Translations under genes and position numbers: made by a program | Assembly: GCA_963779515.1 (NCBI GenBank) | Contig: CAVZYN010000012.1 | Location: forward strand, 14,557 to 78,556 | DNA: 64,000 nt | Source of the DNA: CAVZYN01 sp963779515 | GTDB lineage: Bacteria; Pseudomonadota; Alphaproteobacteria; Rhizobiales; Hyphomicrobiaceae | Direction of reading: 5' to 3' | Shown here: piece after piece, positions 7,863 through 17,130 of the stretch | How positions within the stretch are numbered: position 1 is the stretch's first letter | Layout of the letters: each line of letters starts with the position of its first letter | Notes under the pieces: model-generated | Told to the model about the DNA's origin: nothing | The model's database searches: none | Seen by the model: the letters and a program-made list of their open reading frames with translations, nothing else

Positions 7863-10130
7863 TCATGCGGCCTTGTGGGGCCGCATCGGCCCGCCGTGTG
7901 AACCGTTGTAACCGTAGCCAAAGCTGTCGGTCATTTCGCCGGCTGCAACCTTGTTGGCGATGATGCCGGCGATCTTGTCGATGTTGGCGCCCAGAGATTT
8001 CAGCGCGCGCTTCGCGAGTTTTTTCGGCGTCTTGCGCCAGACGAAAGTCATCACGATCTGATCGGCGTGGTCGGCGAGGATGCGGCCGTCCACCACGGGC
8101 AGCAGCGGCGGCGCATCGACGATGATCACGTCGAAGTACTGTTTCAGATGAGCGAGCGTCCGGGCGAGCGCCGGCGAGGACAATGCCTCTGGCGGCGAAA
8201 ATTGCGAGGCGCGAGACTGCAAGGCTGGCAGCACATAGAGCGCCGACTTGGGATCGTGCAGCAGGGCCGAGACAGGGTCGACCGCGCCGGAAAGTACGTC
8301 GAGCAGTCCCGCGCCGTCAGTTATTCCGAGCGTGCGTGTGAGGTTGGCACGCCGCATGTCGCCATCGATCAACAGGGTCCTGAGGCCGCTTGCCGCGTAG
8401 TGATGGGCAAGGTTCGACGAGATCATCGTCTTGCCTTCTCCGGGCAAGCTCGATGCTACGAGGATCACGCGCGGTCCCTTGGAGGTGCTGACAAAGTCGA
8501 TTTCGTGGCGTGCATTGCGGATCGCCTCGGCGACGAGACCGCCCGGTTCGATGTTGACCATACGCACTGCGCGCGCGGATGGCACGCTCGAGCCGTCCGC
8601 ACGCTCGAGGGTTGGGATCTCGGCGATCTGCGGCGCTCCGAGCGCACGTTCGACTTCCTCCGGACGACGCATGCCCGGCACCATGAATTCCTGCAAGAAG
8701 GCCAGACCGAGCCCGAGCGCCAGGCCGGCGACGATCGCCAACATCATCATCTGCTTGCGCTTCGGCGTGCTCGGGTAGAGCGGCACGTCGGCGTATTCGA
8801 TGATGCGGCTATCGGGGAGCTGCATCGTTTGGGTTTCGACCATCTGTTTATGGCGGCCGAGGAAACTTTCGAACACTTGCTTCGAGGAGTGCACTTCGCG
8901 CTCGAGTTCGCGCAGTTTCACGGCCGCTTGCGCGGCGCCAACCTGCTGCTCCTTCAATCCATTGAGGTTCGCCGCCATCTGGCGCTCGCGATCGGCCGCG
9001 ACCTCGTAGTCCGTCTTGAGGTTGGTGACGATCTGCTGGACCTCGACGTCGATCTGGCCTTGGATGTCCCGGACTTCGGCCTGAATTTTCTGCATTTCGG
9101 GATGGCGAGGGCCATAGCGCGTCAACAATTCGGCCTCGCGGCGCGTGACCTTGGCTTGCTGCTCCTTGAGCATGCGGATCGTGTGACTCTGCAGCACATC
9201 GCCAATGCCAGCTTTGTCGCGGCCTTGCTTCATCAGCGCCACGACTTGCTGATACTTGGCAGCCATCTCGGCCGTGGTATTGCGCGCCATCACGGTTTGT
9301 TCCATGACCCGCGCCATCTGCTTCTCGGACAGCAGCTGGCCTTCGCTATCGACGATGTTGTTGTCGGCCTTGTAGCGGGCCACGCGGCGCTCGTCTTCGG
9401 CGAGCTTGAAGCGCAGCCCCTCGAGCTTGTTCTCGAGGATGTCGGTGGCGACGGTCGTCGCCTTGATCTTGTCGTCGATCTGATCCTGGATGTAGATCTC
9501 CGCGACCGTGTTGGCGATCTTGGCAGCCTTGACGGGGTCCTTGGCGTTGAAGCGGATCTCGATCACGAGCGAGTTGCGCACGCGCGAAATCTTGAGGCGT
9601 GAGCCAAAGAGCGCCGCGACCTCGTCGTGGACGGGGTCCGACTTGCTCATGGCCGGCGTCTTGAGCAGCGCGCCGATGGGATCGGAGTTCTCGGTCGCGT
9701 CGGCGCGGTTTTCCTTGGACTTCTGCAGCCGCCATGTGTTGAGCCCCAATGCCGCCAGCGTCTTGCCGATCGGGCCTGGCTCCTTGAATTCGGGGTCGGT
9801 GCGCAGATTGAGCTTTTCGATCACACGCATCGCGAGCGGCGCGGATTTCAGGATCTCGACTTCACTTTCGACGACGGATGTATCGGTGCGCAGGTCCGAG
9901 ACGACGTTTTCAAGCTGCACGATCGTTCTCTTGCGCGGATCGATCTGGACCGTCGCTGCGGCATCGTAGCGATTGGGAATGAGCATGAGCCCACCGGCCG
10001 CGACGGCGCTGACGAGGACCGTCAAGCCGATGATGACCCACATGCGACGGCGGAGCAGCGACAGCACGTCGCTCAACCCGAAGCCACCTTCGGGTTCCTC
10101 CTGACCGTTGATGTTGTCATGTTGGCCCAT
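7863..10130 (-). CDS. polysaccharide co-polymerase with tyrosine autokinase domain (Wzz/BY-kinase)
   Basis: 755 residues. The order is a cytoplasmic start, membrane helix 1 (~31-51), a Wzz domain with RYDAAATVQID, a long coiled-coil periplasmic region (~200-440), helix 2 (~460-480) and a cytoplasmic BY-kinase: Walker A SSLPGEGKT (~560-568), Walker A' LLIDGDMRR (~586-594) and Walker B VIIVDAPPL. It controls chain length and export by autophosphorylation cycles. The C-terminal tail is short and has only a few tyrosines (FGYGYNG), less than in classical Wzc tails. It sits six bases from the outer-membrane barrel gene, inside the leftward operon. Confidence 0.92.
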   Translation of the reverse strand: MGQHDNINGQEEPEGGFGLSDVLSLLRRRMWVIIGLTVLVSAVAAGGLMLIPNRYDAAATVQIDPRKRTIVQLENVVSDLRTDTSVVESEVEILKSAPLAMRVIEKLNLRTDPEFKEPGPIGKTLAALGLNTWRLQKSKENRADATENSDPIGALLKTPAMSKSDPVHDEVAALFGSRLKISRVRNSLVIEIRFNAKDPVKAAKIANTVAEIYIQDQIDDKIKATTVATDILENKLEGLRFKLAEDERRVARYKADNNIVDSEGQLLSEKQMARVMEQTVMARNTTAEMAAKYQQVVALMKQGRDKAGIGDVLQSHTIRMLKEQQAKVTRREAELLTRYGPRHPEMQKIQAEVRDIQGQIDVEVQQIVTNLKTDYEVAADRERQMAANLNGLKEQQVGAAQAAVKLRELEREVHSSKQVFESFLGRHKQMVETQTMQLPDSRIIEYADVPLYPSTPKRKQMMMLAIVAGLALGLGLAFLQEFMVPGMRRPEEVERALGAPQIAEIPTLERADGSSVPSARAVRMVNIEPGGLVAEAIRNARHEIDFVSTSKGPRVILVASSLPGEGKTMISSNLAHHYAASGLRTLLIDGDMRRANLTRTLGITDGAGLLDVLSGAVDPVSALLHDPKSALYVLPALQSRASQFSPPEALSSPALARTLAHLKQYFDVIIVDAPPLLPVVDGRILADHADQIVMTFVWRKTPKKLAKRALKSLGANIDKIAGIIANKVAAGEMTDSFGYGYNGSHGGPMRPHKAA

Positions 10131-10136
10131 GGGCGC

Positions 10137-11426
10137 TCAGTACCTGTACTTCACGCCAAACATCACCTTGTTCTGCGTCACCGGCTCGCGCAGGGTCACG
10201 GACTCGCGCTGGCGGTATTCGTAGTTGAAGGTGAAGAGCCAATTTTTGGTGTGGTAGTATTCCGCGCCCAGGCGGGCGAACCACGTGTCGTCTTCTCGCG
10301 TCGACTGATGGAACTCGTCGATCCGGTACTCGGCCTCCGCTGTCAGGATCAAATTGCGCCAAGCCTCGTACTGGGCGCCGGCAATGAAACTCGTATTGAC
10401 GCGCGCGGAGGCATCCGGGCTCGAGGTCGGCTCGACCGAGCGTTTTGTCTTGGCCTCGAGAGTGAGGACCGGCAACACCAGCCACTGGGCGCGTGCTTCC
10501 CACACCGCCTTGGTGATGCGATCGAATCCAGCGTGATCGAAATCCATGGAATGCACGCCACCCATCAGGGCGAATTTGACGAGCGGCGACATTTCCATTT
10601 CGACACCGGCGCGCAATTCGTAGCCGCGGCCGTTGTGGTCGACGATGCCGTCGCCACGCGATGTCTGCCAAATGCCTTTGGCCTCACCGACCCAGGCGTA
10701 GCCGGGCGAGGGGCGATAGGCGAGCCGCATGAACGGTCCCGTGCGGGAGATGTCACGGAAATCCTGGTCTAGCAGCGAACCGTCGATCGCGTCGACGTCA
10801 CGGAAGTTCCACGATTCATAGCGACCGCCGAGGGATACAGCGAGTTTGCCGGCATCGCGCGTCAAGCCCGCTTCGATATGATTGCGCAGCAGCGGCACCG
10901 GCTTCTTGGCGGTCGACGGCGTTTCCACTTCGACATGCTCTTCGTGGGTCAGTTCGGACTTAGCGCTGCCGAAGATCTTGTGCGCATGGTCGATGTCGAT
11001 GCGGAACCGCAAACGCGCATTGCCGTCGGCATAGCGCATTTCCGTGTGATCCTGCAGCGTTACCGCGCGGCCCTGGGCCATGAATTCCAGCATGTGGCGC
11101 GGCAAATCGCTTTGCACATGCACGCCGGTCGACAATTCATGCCGCAGGTCCGCCGACTTGTGGCGCATCGTGCCGTAGATGTTGTCGTTGTAGGTCAGGT
11201 TGTAGCCGGCCTCGGGGATGACGATGAAATTGCCGATCCGCAGGCCATCGGGACGGAACGCCGATCGGTCGCGGTCGCGAACGCTGACCGCGCCATAGGA
11301 CTTTGCCTCGTCGTAGTGCGGGTCGCGCGACTGCGCAGCCGCCGTCACGGGCAGGGCAACAGCGGCAGTTACCGCTGACCCCAACCGGAGCGACCACGAC
11401 AGACATTTTGACATCGACTGCGACAT
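10137..11426 (-). CDS. outer-membrane beta-barrel protein of the exopolysaccharide operon
   Basis: 429 residues from ATG 11426 (a TTG nine codons upstream at 11453 is an alternative). A signal peptide ends at TAAAQ. The rest shows alternating hydrophobic strands and ends in the aromatic signature GVKYRY, the C-terminal residue type recognised for outer-membrane insertion. Such barrels accompany Wza-like exporters in many alphaproteobacterial polysaccharide loci and may aid secretion. The gene begins right after the Wza-like stop, with overlapping or almost overlapping translation signals. No catalytic motif is seen. Confidence 0.75.
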   Translation of the reverse strand: MSQSMSKCLSWSLRLGSAVTAAVALPVTAAAQSRDPHYDEAKSYGAVSVRDRDRSAFRPDGLRIGNFIVIPEAGYNLTYNDNIYGTMRHKSADLRHELSTGVHVQSDLPRHMLEFMAQGRAVTLQDHTEMRYADGNARLRFRIDIDHAHKIFGSAKSELTHEEHVEVETPSTAKKPVPLLRNHIEAGLTRDAGKLAVSLGGRYESWNFRDVDAIDGSLLDQDFRDISRTGPFMRLAYRPSPGYAWVGEAKGIWQTSRGDGIVDHNGRGYELRAGVEMEMSPLVKFALMGGVHSMDFDHAGFDRITKAVWEARAQWLVLPVLTLEAKTKRSVEPTSSPDASARVNTSFIAGAQYEAWRNLILTAEAEYRIDEFHQSTREDDTWFARLGAEYYHTKNWLFTFNYEYRQRESVTLREPVTQNKVMFGVKYRY

Positions 11427-11455
11427 GAACTTACTCAGCGCCCCCCGGCGCAACT

Positions 11456-12052
11456 TCAGAAGAACCGTTCAGGAATGCGGATATTGTCCCCGGGCATCAG
11501 TTGAATTTCGCTCGGCATTGGTATTCGTGAGTCGCGTGCTTCGCCTTCGCGCTGGATCAGCACGAATTTTTGCTCAGCGCGATAGGTGTAGCCGCCAGCG
11601 ATCGCGATCGCGTCCCGGATCTTGATGCCGTTCTTGAAGGCGAACTCGCCGCCGTTGCGCACTTCGCCGTGCACATAGATTGGGCGGTAGCTCACGACCT
11701 CGACGCTGACCTTGGGATTCTTGATGTAGCCTTCAGCCAGACGCCGCGCGATCATCTCGCGGAGATCGTTGGCGGGTATGCCGCGTGCCGGAATGTCGCC
11801 GACCAGCGGCATCGGCACGTTGCCTTGCGCATTGATCTCGAACTGACCGGAGAGATCCTGTTCGCCGAAGACAGTGACTTTGAGCTTGTCGCCGACGCCA
11901 AGGCGATAGACGCGGCTGTCCGCTGGCGGCAGTGCCTGGACTGCGCGCGGATCGGGCGCGCCATACCCATCGGAGCAGGCGCTGAGCCCTGCCAATGCCA
12001 TGACGGCAGCCGCCGCGACGGCAGGAGGAGACCAGGATGAGGTACGCAACAC
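11456..12052 (-). CDS. Wza-like polysaccharide export lipoprotein
   Basis: 198 residues with a lipobox (LSAC at residues ~23-26), so the mature protein is a lipoprotein. It contains the polysaccharide export domain with YRLGVGDKLKVTVFG and QGNVPMPLVGDI, followed by a SLBB-like part (YIHGEVRNGGEF type, with IAGGYTYRAEQ) and a C-terminal MPGDNIRIPERFF. This is shorter than E. coli Wza (about 380 residues) and matches the short ExoF/GumB-like group. It is the first gene after the operon leader, about 24 bases downstream of the leader U-run. Confidence 0.9.
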   Translation of the reverse strand: MLRTSSWSPPAVAAAAVMALAGLSACSDGYGAPDPRAVQALPPADSRVYRLGVGDKLKVTVFGEQDLSGQFEINAQGNVPMPLVGDIPARGIPANDLREMIARRLAEGYIKNPKVSVEVVSYRPIYVHGEVRNGGEFAFKNGIKIRDAIAIAGGYTYRAEQKFVLIQREGEARDSRIPMPSEIQLMPGDNIRIPERFF

Positions 12053-12075
12053 GAGGATGACCCGTTACGAGTTAC

Positions 12076-12121
12076 AAAAAACCGGGACCCCGAGAAGGTG
12101 GGCACGCCCAAACACCTTCTC
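12076..12121 (-). promoter_or_regulatory. leader hairpin plus U-run before the exopolysaccharide operon
   Basis: Read on the minus strand, a perfect nine-base stem (arms 12113-12121 and 12092-12100, loop 12 bases) is followed after a ten-base GC-rich spacer by six U residues (12081-12076). The wza-like ATG is 24 bases further. The U-run is farther from the stem than in a textbook terminator, so this could be an attenuator or a structural element of the leader. No known leader family is recognised. Confidence 0.4.
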
Positions 12122-12200
12122 TGGCCATACTCGTAAGAAACGCCCTTCGCGCTTAAAGTTGAGCTAACAAAACTGAGAAAATTTCTAGAAAATTGAATGT

Positions 12201-12228
12201 ATTATCGAGTTATTAGCGAGAGCCGCAA
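12201..12228 (-). promoter_or_regulatory. candidate sigma-70 promoter for the exopolysaccharide operon
   Basis: In the AT-rich gap, minus-strand reading gives TTGCGG (12228-12223), a 16-base spacer and GATAAT (12206-12201). It points to the wza-like gene about 150 bases downstream, with the leader hairpin in between. It is a pattern match only. Confidence 0.35.
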
Positions 12229-12258
12229 GCATTCGCAAAGTATCAACCATGCCGCCCA

Positions 12259-12627
12259 CTACATCCGGTAGACCGATGCGGCGCCATGCACGATGTCATA
12301 CTCACAGAAGACATTGGCGCCTTTCGAGCCGGCGACAAGAAACAGGTAAGGATTCCGGTAGCGCGCGTTCCACATGGCATGATCGACTTGCCAGAACTGG
12401 ACGTCGAGGTTGGACTTCCCGATCACCAGACTGACACTCGCGGGCCGCTCCCAAGCAGGCGCCGCGATACCGAGGGTCGCGCTCTTGGGGTCTTTCTGGC
12501 AGGCATCGACGGCGCGCTCGCGGTAGGCGCTGACGATCACATCGCGCGCCGAGGTCCGGAACAAATATTCCTGATAGCCGATCTTCACGGCGGCAAGCAG
12601 CGCGAGAAGAAACACCACGGCTCGCAT
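12259..12627 (-). CDS. small exported or membrane-anchored hypothetical protein
   Basis: 122 residues from ATG 12627. A frame extension to 12687 exists but lacks a good start. The N-terminus MRAVVFLLALLAAVKIGY is a signal or anchor helix. The rest holds three cysteines in all (DACQKDPKS and NVFCEYD included) and several Trp/Tyr residues, with no recognised domain. It is separated from the aminotransferase by about 160 bases and from the exopolysaccharide leader by about 140 bases. Confidence 0.6.
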   Translation of the reverse strand: MRAVVFLLALLAAVKIGYQEYLFRTSARDVIVSAYRERAVDACQKDPKSATLGIAAPAWERPASVSLVIGKSNLDVQFWQVDHAMWNARYRNPYLFLVAGSKGANVFCEYDIVHGAASVYRM

Positions 12628-12784
12628 GGATGGCCGGTCCCGATCCCAACGCGACGCGCATATAAAGAGACGCGCGCAGCACCTCAACGACGATTGCGGG
12701 TGGCCCGGTCAGGCAACCCGATTCGTCCAGTGTTGCCGGTGATGGTGAATAAAGTGTTGAGATGCGCCCGGGTGAGATGCGCGC

Positions 12785-13954
12785 TCAACTCACCAGCAGC
12801 GTGCCGATGCGCTGGATCGCTTTCTTTATGTTCTCGGTCGAGTTGGCGTAGCTGAAGCGGATGTAACCCTCTCCGTGAATGCCGAACGAGGTGCCGGCAA
12901 CCGTCGCGACGCCCGCCTCTTCCAGCATGCGGTTCTGCAGTTCCTTCGCGGTCATGCCGGTGCCGGTGATATTCGGGAACGCATAGAACGCGCCGCCAGG
13001 GTTCACGCAACTGAACCCCGGAAGCTGGTTCAACATCGGCACGATGACGCGGCGGCGCTCGTCGAACGCCTTGACCATGTCGTGGACCGCGTCTTGAGGG
13101 CCGGTCAGCGCGGCGATACCGGCGAACTGGGTCGGCGCATTGACGCAAGAGTGCGAATTCACGCACAGCCGTGTTGCATGATCCACGAGGTGCTTCGGCC
13201 AAATCGAATAGCCGAGGCGCCAGCCGGTCATGGCGTAGGTTTTCGACCAGCCGTCCAGGACGATCAGGCGATCGCGCAGCTCGGGGAACTTCAGCAGCGA
13301 GATATGCTCGCGTCCGTCATAGAGCATCTGGGAATAGATCTCGTCCCACAGAATCGCGACATTGGGATGCTTGGCAAGGCCGGCGACGAGCTTGCGGATC
13401 TCGGTTTCAGGCACCGCGCCGCCGGTCGGGTTGCCGGGCGAATTCAAGATGATGAGCGACGTGTTCGGCTTGATCCCGGCTAACACTTCGTCCGCCGAGA
13501 ACGCAAACTCGTTGGCCTCGCGCAGCGCGATCGGCACCGCGGTGGCACCGGTGTACTGGATCATCGAGCGATAGATCGGGAAGCCCGGATCGGGATACAT
13601 GATCTCCTTACCGGGCGTGCCAAACATCATGATTGCGAAGAACATCGTCGGCTTGCCGCCGGGCATGATGACGATATTGCCGGGATCGACCTCGACCTTG
13701 TGGCGCTTGTTGACGTCGGCGGCGACGGCCTCGCGCAGCGGCAGGATGCCGTTGGCCGGCGTGTAGCCGTGGTGGCCGTCGCGCAGCGCCTTGATGGCGG
13801 CTTCGACGATGTGCTGCGGGGTTTTGAAGTCAGGCTGACCAATGCCGAGGTTGATGACGTCCTTGCCTTTGGCGGCGAGATCGGCGGCGCGCGCCAAAAC
13901 CTCGAAGGCGGTTTCGGTTCCAAGGCGATTGAGGCTATCGGCAAGCTGCAGCAT
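12785..13954 (-). CDS. PLP-dependent aminotransferase, aspartate aminotransferase class I fold
   Basis: 389 residues from ATG 13954 (ggagg nine bases upstream). The family marks are VINLGIGQPDFKTP, GYTPANGILPLREAV, the NSPGNPTGG substrate-binding motif, the cofactor lysine in GWSKTYAMTGWRLGY (about residue 235) and the carboxylate-binding arginine in YIRFSYANS near the C-terminus. The enzyme transfers an amino group to a 2-oxoacid; the exact amino donor is not evident. It is the last gene of a leftward run from TRAP transporter through amidase, spaced 45 bases from the amidase, which suggests it processes the product of amide hydrolysis. Confidence 0.9.
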   Translation of the reverse strand: MLQLADSLNRLGTETAFEVLARAADLAAKGKDVINLGIGQPDFKTPQHIVEAAIKALRDGHHGYTPANGILPLREAVAADVNKRHKVEVDPGNIVIMPGGKPTMFFAIMMFGTPGKEIMYPDPGFPIYRSMIQYTGATAVPIALREANEFAFSADEVLAGIKPNTSLIILNSPGNPTGGAVPETEIRKLVAGLAKHPNVAILWDEIYSQMLYDGREHISLLKFPELRDRLIVLDGWSKTYAMTGWRLGYSIWPKHLVDHATRLCVNSHSCVNAPTQFAGIAALTGPQDAVHDMVKAFDERRRVIVPMLNQLPGFSCVNPGGAFYAFPNITGTGMTAKELQNRMLEEAGVATVAGTSFGIHGEGYIRFSYANSTENIKKAIQRIGTLLVS

Positions 13955-13999
13955 GGGGGCGGCCTCCAAAGGCGAGTGTTGGCATGAGCAAGTGATAGA

Positions 14000-15334
14000 T
14001 CAGCCCTGTTCGGCCAAATGCTTGACCAGCCAACGGGCGGTCCGGAGCAGGCGGGCATCGTCACGACGCGCGCCGACCAGCTGCACGCCGAGCGGCAGGC
14101 CGTCGACATCCATCAGCGGCAGCGTCACGCACGGCACGCCGACATAAGTCCAGAACGCGTTGAAAATGGGATTGCCGGTGGCCTCAAGCCCTTTCGGCGC
14201 GGGACCGGGCGCGGCCGGCGTCAGGATGTAGCCGTAGTTCACGAACACTTCCTCGATGCCGCGGTAGAGGCGGTCGCGCTCGGCAAGCGCCGTCACGTAG
14301 GCGGTGCCCTTGAGGCTGCGGCCCTCCTCGATCTGGGCCGCAAGGCGGGGCGAGATCAGCTCCTTGTGGCGGTCGAGGATCGGACCGTATTGGGTCGCGA
14401 GCTCGACATTCTGGACGATCTTCGCGTTCTCGAGGCCTCGGGCGATCGAGTGGTCGAGCTGTTGTTCTTCGACTTGCTTGCCAAGCATATCGGTCAATTC
14501 GCCGAAGGCTTCGCGCATCTCGGACGTGCCGGGATCCGCCCATGCCGCCGATTTTACAAAGGCAAAAAGTGGCGGTACCGGACAGTCTTCGGTGGCGGTG
14601 CGCAATGCGCTTGCGGCGCTGCGGGGAAAGCTTGCGGCGTCGCGCGGATCGTGGACGTTCAACACATCGTACAGCAACGCGAGGTCTTCGACGGATCGGC
14701 CATAGAAGCCGACGGTGTCGAGCGAGTGCGCTTGATCGAGGACGCCTGCGCGCGGGATCGTGCCGTAGGTCGGCTTCATGCCGAAGATGCCGCAGAACGA
14801 GGCCGGGCGAATGACGGATCCGCCGGTTTGCGTTGCAAGCGCCGCCGGGATCATGCCGTCCGCCACGGCCGCGGCGGAACCTGACGATGAGCCGCCGGGC
14901 GTGTGCTGCGGATTGTGCGGATTGCGCGTCACGTTCGGCGTCAGCGTCGCGAGTTCCGTCGTGATGGTCTTGCCGAGAATGATTGCACCCGCATTGCGCA
15001 AGGCCGTCACGCAGGCAGCGTCCGCCGTTGGTTGCCGGCCCTTGAAGGCAGGCGAGCCAAGTTCGGTCGGCTGATCGGCCGTGTCGATGATATCTTTGAC
15101 GCCGACGGGCACACCGTGCAGCACACCCGTGCCAAGCCCCGAGCGCCGCGCGGCATCGGCGGCCTTGGCCTCGGCGAGCGCGCGATCGAAATCGATATGC
15201 GCCCAGGCTTTGACGTCGCCTTCACGGGCACGGATGCGATCGAGGCAGGCTGACACCAGCTCTTGCGACGTAATCTTGCCCTGGCCGATGGCAGCGGCGG
15301 CGGCGACTGTGTCGAGTTTGGTGATATCGGTCAT
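14000..15334 (-). CDS. amidase signature family hydrolase
   Basis: 444 residues. The Ser-cisSer-Lys triad is readable: the lysine in GVKDIIDTA (~residue 80), the cis-serine in GGSSSGSAAAV (~150) and the nucleophile region in ATQTGGSVIRPAS (~175). The Gly/Ser-rich signature of GatA/AtzF-type amidases is intact. It hydrolyses an amide to acid plus ammonia. It lies 34 bases after the DctM gene and before the aminotransferase, so the imported solute may be an amide or N-acyl compound. A GatA role is unlikely because there is no gatC or gatB nearby. Confidence 0.88.
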   Translation of the reverse strand: MTDITKLDTVAAAAAIGQGKITSQELVSACLDRIRAREGDVKAWAHIDFDRALAEAKAADAARRSGLGTGVLHGVPVGVKDIIDTADQPTELGSPAFKGRQPTADAACVTALRNAGAIILGKTITTELATLTPNVTRNPHNPQHTPGGSSSGSAAAVADGMIPAALATQTGGSVIRPASFCGIFGMKPTYGTIPRAGVLDQAHSLDTVGFYGRSVEDLALLYDVLNVHDPRDAASFPRSAASALRTATEDCPVPPLFAFVKSAAWADPGTSEMREAFGELTDMLGKQVEEQQLDHSIARGLENAKIVQNVELATQYGPILDRHKELISPRLAAQIEEGRSLKGTAYVTALAERDRLYRGIEEVFVNYGYILTPAAPGPAPKGLEATGNPIFNAFWTYVGVPCVTLPLMDVDGLPLGVQLVGARRDDARLLRTARWLVKHLAEQG

Positions 15335-15368
15335 ATTACGAATGTCTCTTCAAATTCCGGACAGGAGC

Positions 15369-17126
15369 CTAGGCCCCGTACAAGAAGCGCGGCAGCCACA
15401 AGACCAGGCCGGGCCAAATATACATGAAGACCATACACAGGATCACGATGAGCATGTAGGGCATCATGCCGGCGAAGATCTGATTGATCGTCACGTGTTT
15501 GGGTGCGACGCCCTTTAGATAGAAGGCCGACATCGCCACCGGCGGCGACAAGAACGCCGCTTGCAGATTCACAAACACCAGCGTGCCCCACAGGATCGGA
15601 TCGATTCCGAAGTGCTTCAGGAGTGGCAGAAATATCGGCACGAAGATGACGATGATCTCGGTCCACTCCAACGGCCAGCCGAGGACGAAAATGATCGCCT
15701 GCGACAAAATCATGAACTGCAGTGGCGTCAGGTTCATCGACAGCACCCATTTCTCGATCAGCGACTGACCGCCGAGCAAGGCGAACACCGCCGAGAAGAT
15801 CGCTGAACCGACGAACAACCAGCATACCATCGAGGTTGTTTTAGCCGTCAGGAACACAGCTTCCTTGGTGCGCTTCCAGTTGAGCGTGCCCGCTTGCAGG
15901 GCGAGCAGAAAGGCGCCCGCCGCACCGACCGCCGCCGATTCGGTTGCTGTCGTGATGCCGAACAGAATGACGACAAGCACGACGGCCGTCAGCAATCCTA
16001 GCGGCATGATCGATGTGGTGAGCAGCCGCACGATCACGAGTTTTTCGGCCGTCATGCGCTTGTAGTACACGGCCATGATCGTCGCCATGATCGCGGTGAT
16101 GATCGACCACCACATGATGAAACCTTGTGGCGGCCCCTTCGGCGCGTCGGGCGTCACCGGTGCGCTGCCGAGCGACTGCAGTCCGCCGCCGAGCGGTTGC
16201 AGACCGCCATCGTCGGGCGCAGCGCCGGCTTGTTGATGAATGACCACATACCAGTACGCCAGCGCCAGCATGCCTGCGACCAGCATCAGCGGCACGAGAG
16301 AATAAATGAAGTTCGAAACTTGCGCTCCATAGCCCATGCGCTTGCCGTCGATGTCGATCGCACGCGCCTTGCCGGGCGAAACAAACGACTTCAACAGTCC
16401 TGCGAACATGTTGGTGCCGTAGCCTTGCTGGAACTGCCGCATCCAAGCGGGAACCGGCACCTTCTGCTGCTCTTCGGGTAGCGGCGGCGCAACCTTCGGG
16501 TTCAGCAGCGCCCAGCCTACAATGTAGATCAGATAAAGCAGCGCGAGGAAGAAGCCTGGGAACATGGCGGCGGCATAGAGCTTGACCACGGATTGGCCGG
16601 CGACCGCCGCATAGACGATGATCATTACGCTTGGCGGAATGAGGATGCCGAGTGTGCCACCCGCGGTGATGACGCCGGACGCTAGCCTCACGTCATAGCC
16701 CGCGCGCAGCATTGGATTGTAGGCGATCACACCCATCAGCACCACGACGGCGCCGACGAGACCCGATGCGATGCCCCAGAACGTGCACACGATCAGCGAG
16801 GCGACCGCCAGCGACGCCGGCACGCGACGGAAAGCGAGTTGGATCGAATAGAACATCTTGTCGACGAGCGCGCCGCGCTCCATCACGTAACCCATGAGAA
16901 CGAACAGCGGGATCGAGATCAGTACGTCGTTCGTCATGGCGCCGTAGGCGCGCTGCACCATCAGGTCGAAGACAAGGTTGTCGGTGAATGCCTGCCCAGA
17001 TTTGAAGTAGGCGGCGAAGCCGAACATGATTCCGAGCCCCATCAGCGTGAACGCCGTCGGGAAGCCCAGCATGATCGCGACGACGATCAGGGCCAGCATC
17101 AGCAGGCCGAGATATTGACTGGCCAT
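15369..17126 (-). CDS. dctM: TRAP transporter large permease (DctM)
   Basis: 585 residues from ATG 17126; upstream frame extension lacks membrane character. It has about a dozen hydrophobic segments in the DctM arrangement, with GGTLGILIPPSVMIIVYA and the C-terminal half with GWPLEWTEIIVIF and LPLLKHFGIDPI. A hydrophilic insertion about residues 240-350 (Gly/Pro-rich, GGLQPLGGGLQSLG) makes it longer than the usual ~430 residues, as in the long-DctM subgroup. It drives Na+-coupled uptake together with the DctQ and DctP neighbours. The gap from the DctQ stop is only four bases. Confidence 0.93.
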   Translation of the reverse strand: MASQYLGLLMLALIVVAIMLGFPTAFTLMGLGIMFGFAAYFKSGQAFTDNLVFDLMVQRAYGAMTNDVLISIPLFVLMGYVMERGALVDKMFYSIQLAFRRVPASLAVASLIVCTFWGIASGLVGAVVVLMGVIAYNPMLRAGYDVRLASGVITAGGTLGILIPPSVMIIVYAAVAGQSVVKLYAAAMFPGFFLALLYLIYIVGWALLNPKVAPPLPEEQQKVPVPAWMRQFQQGYGTNMFAGLLKSFVSPGKARAIDIDGKRMGYGAQVSNFIYSLVPLMLVAGMLALAYWYVVIHQQAGAAPDDGGLQPLGGGLQSLGSAPVTPDAPKGPPQGFIMWWSIITAIMATIMAVYYKRMTAEKLVIVRLLTTSIMPLGLLTAVVLVVILFGITTATESAAVGAAGAFLLALQAGTLNWKRTKEAVFLTAKTTSMVCWLFVGSAIFSAVFALLGGQSLIEKWVLSMNLTPLQFMILSQAIIFVLGWPLEWTEIIVIFVPIFLPLLKHFGIDPILWGTLVFVNLQAAFLSPPVAMSAFYLKGVAPKHVTINQIFAGMMPYMLIVILCMVFMYIWPGLVLWLPRFLYGA

Positions 17127-17130
17127 TGGG

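Noticed and set aside
8067..9602. Plus-strand open frame of 511 codons
   Set aside because: It is the antisense of the Wzz/BY-kinase gene and has no family motif.
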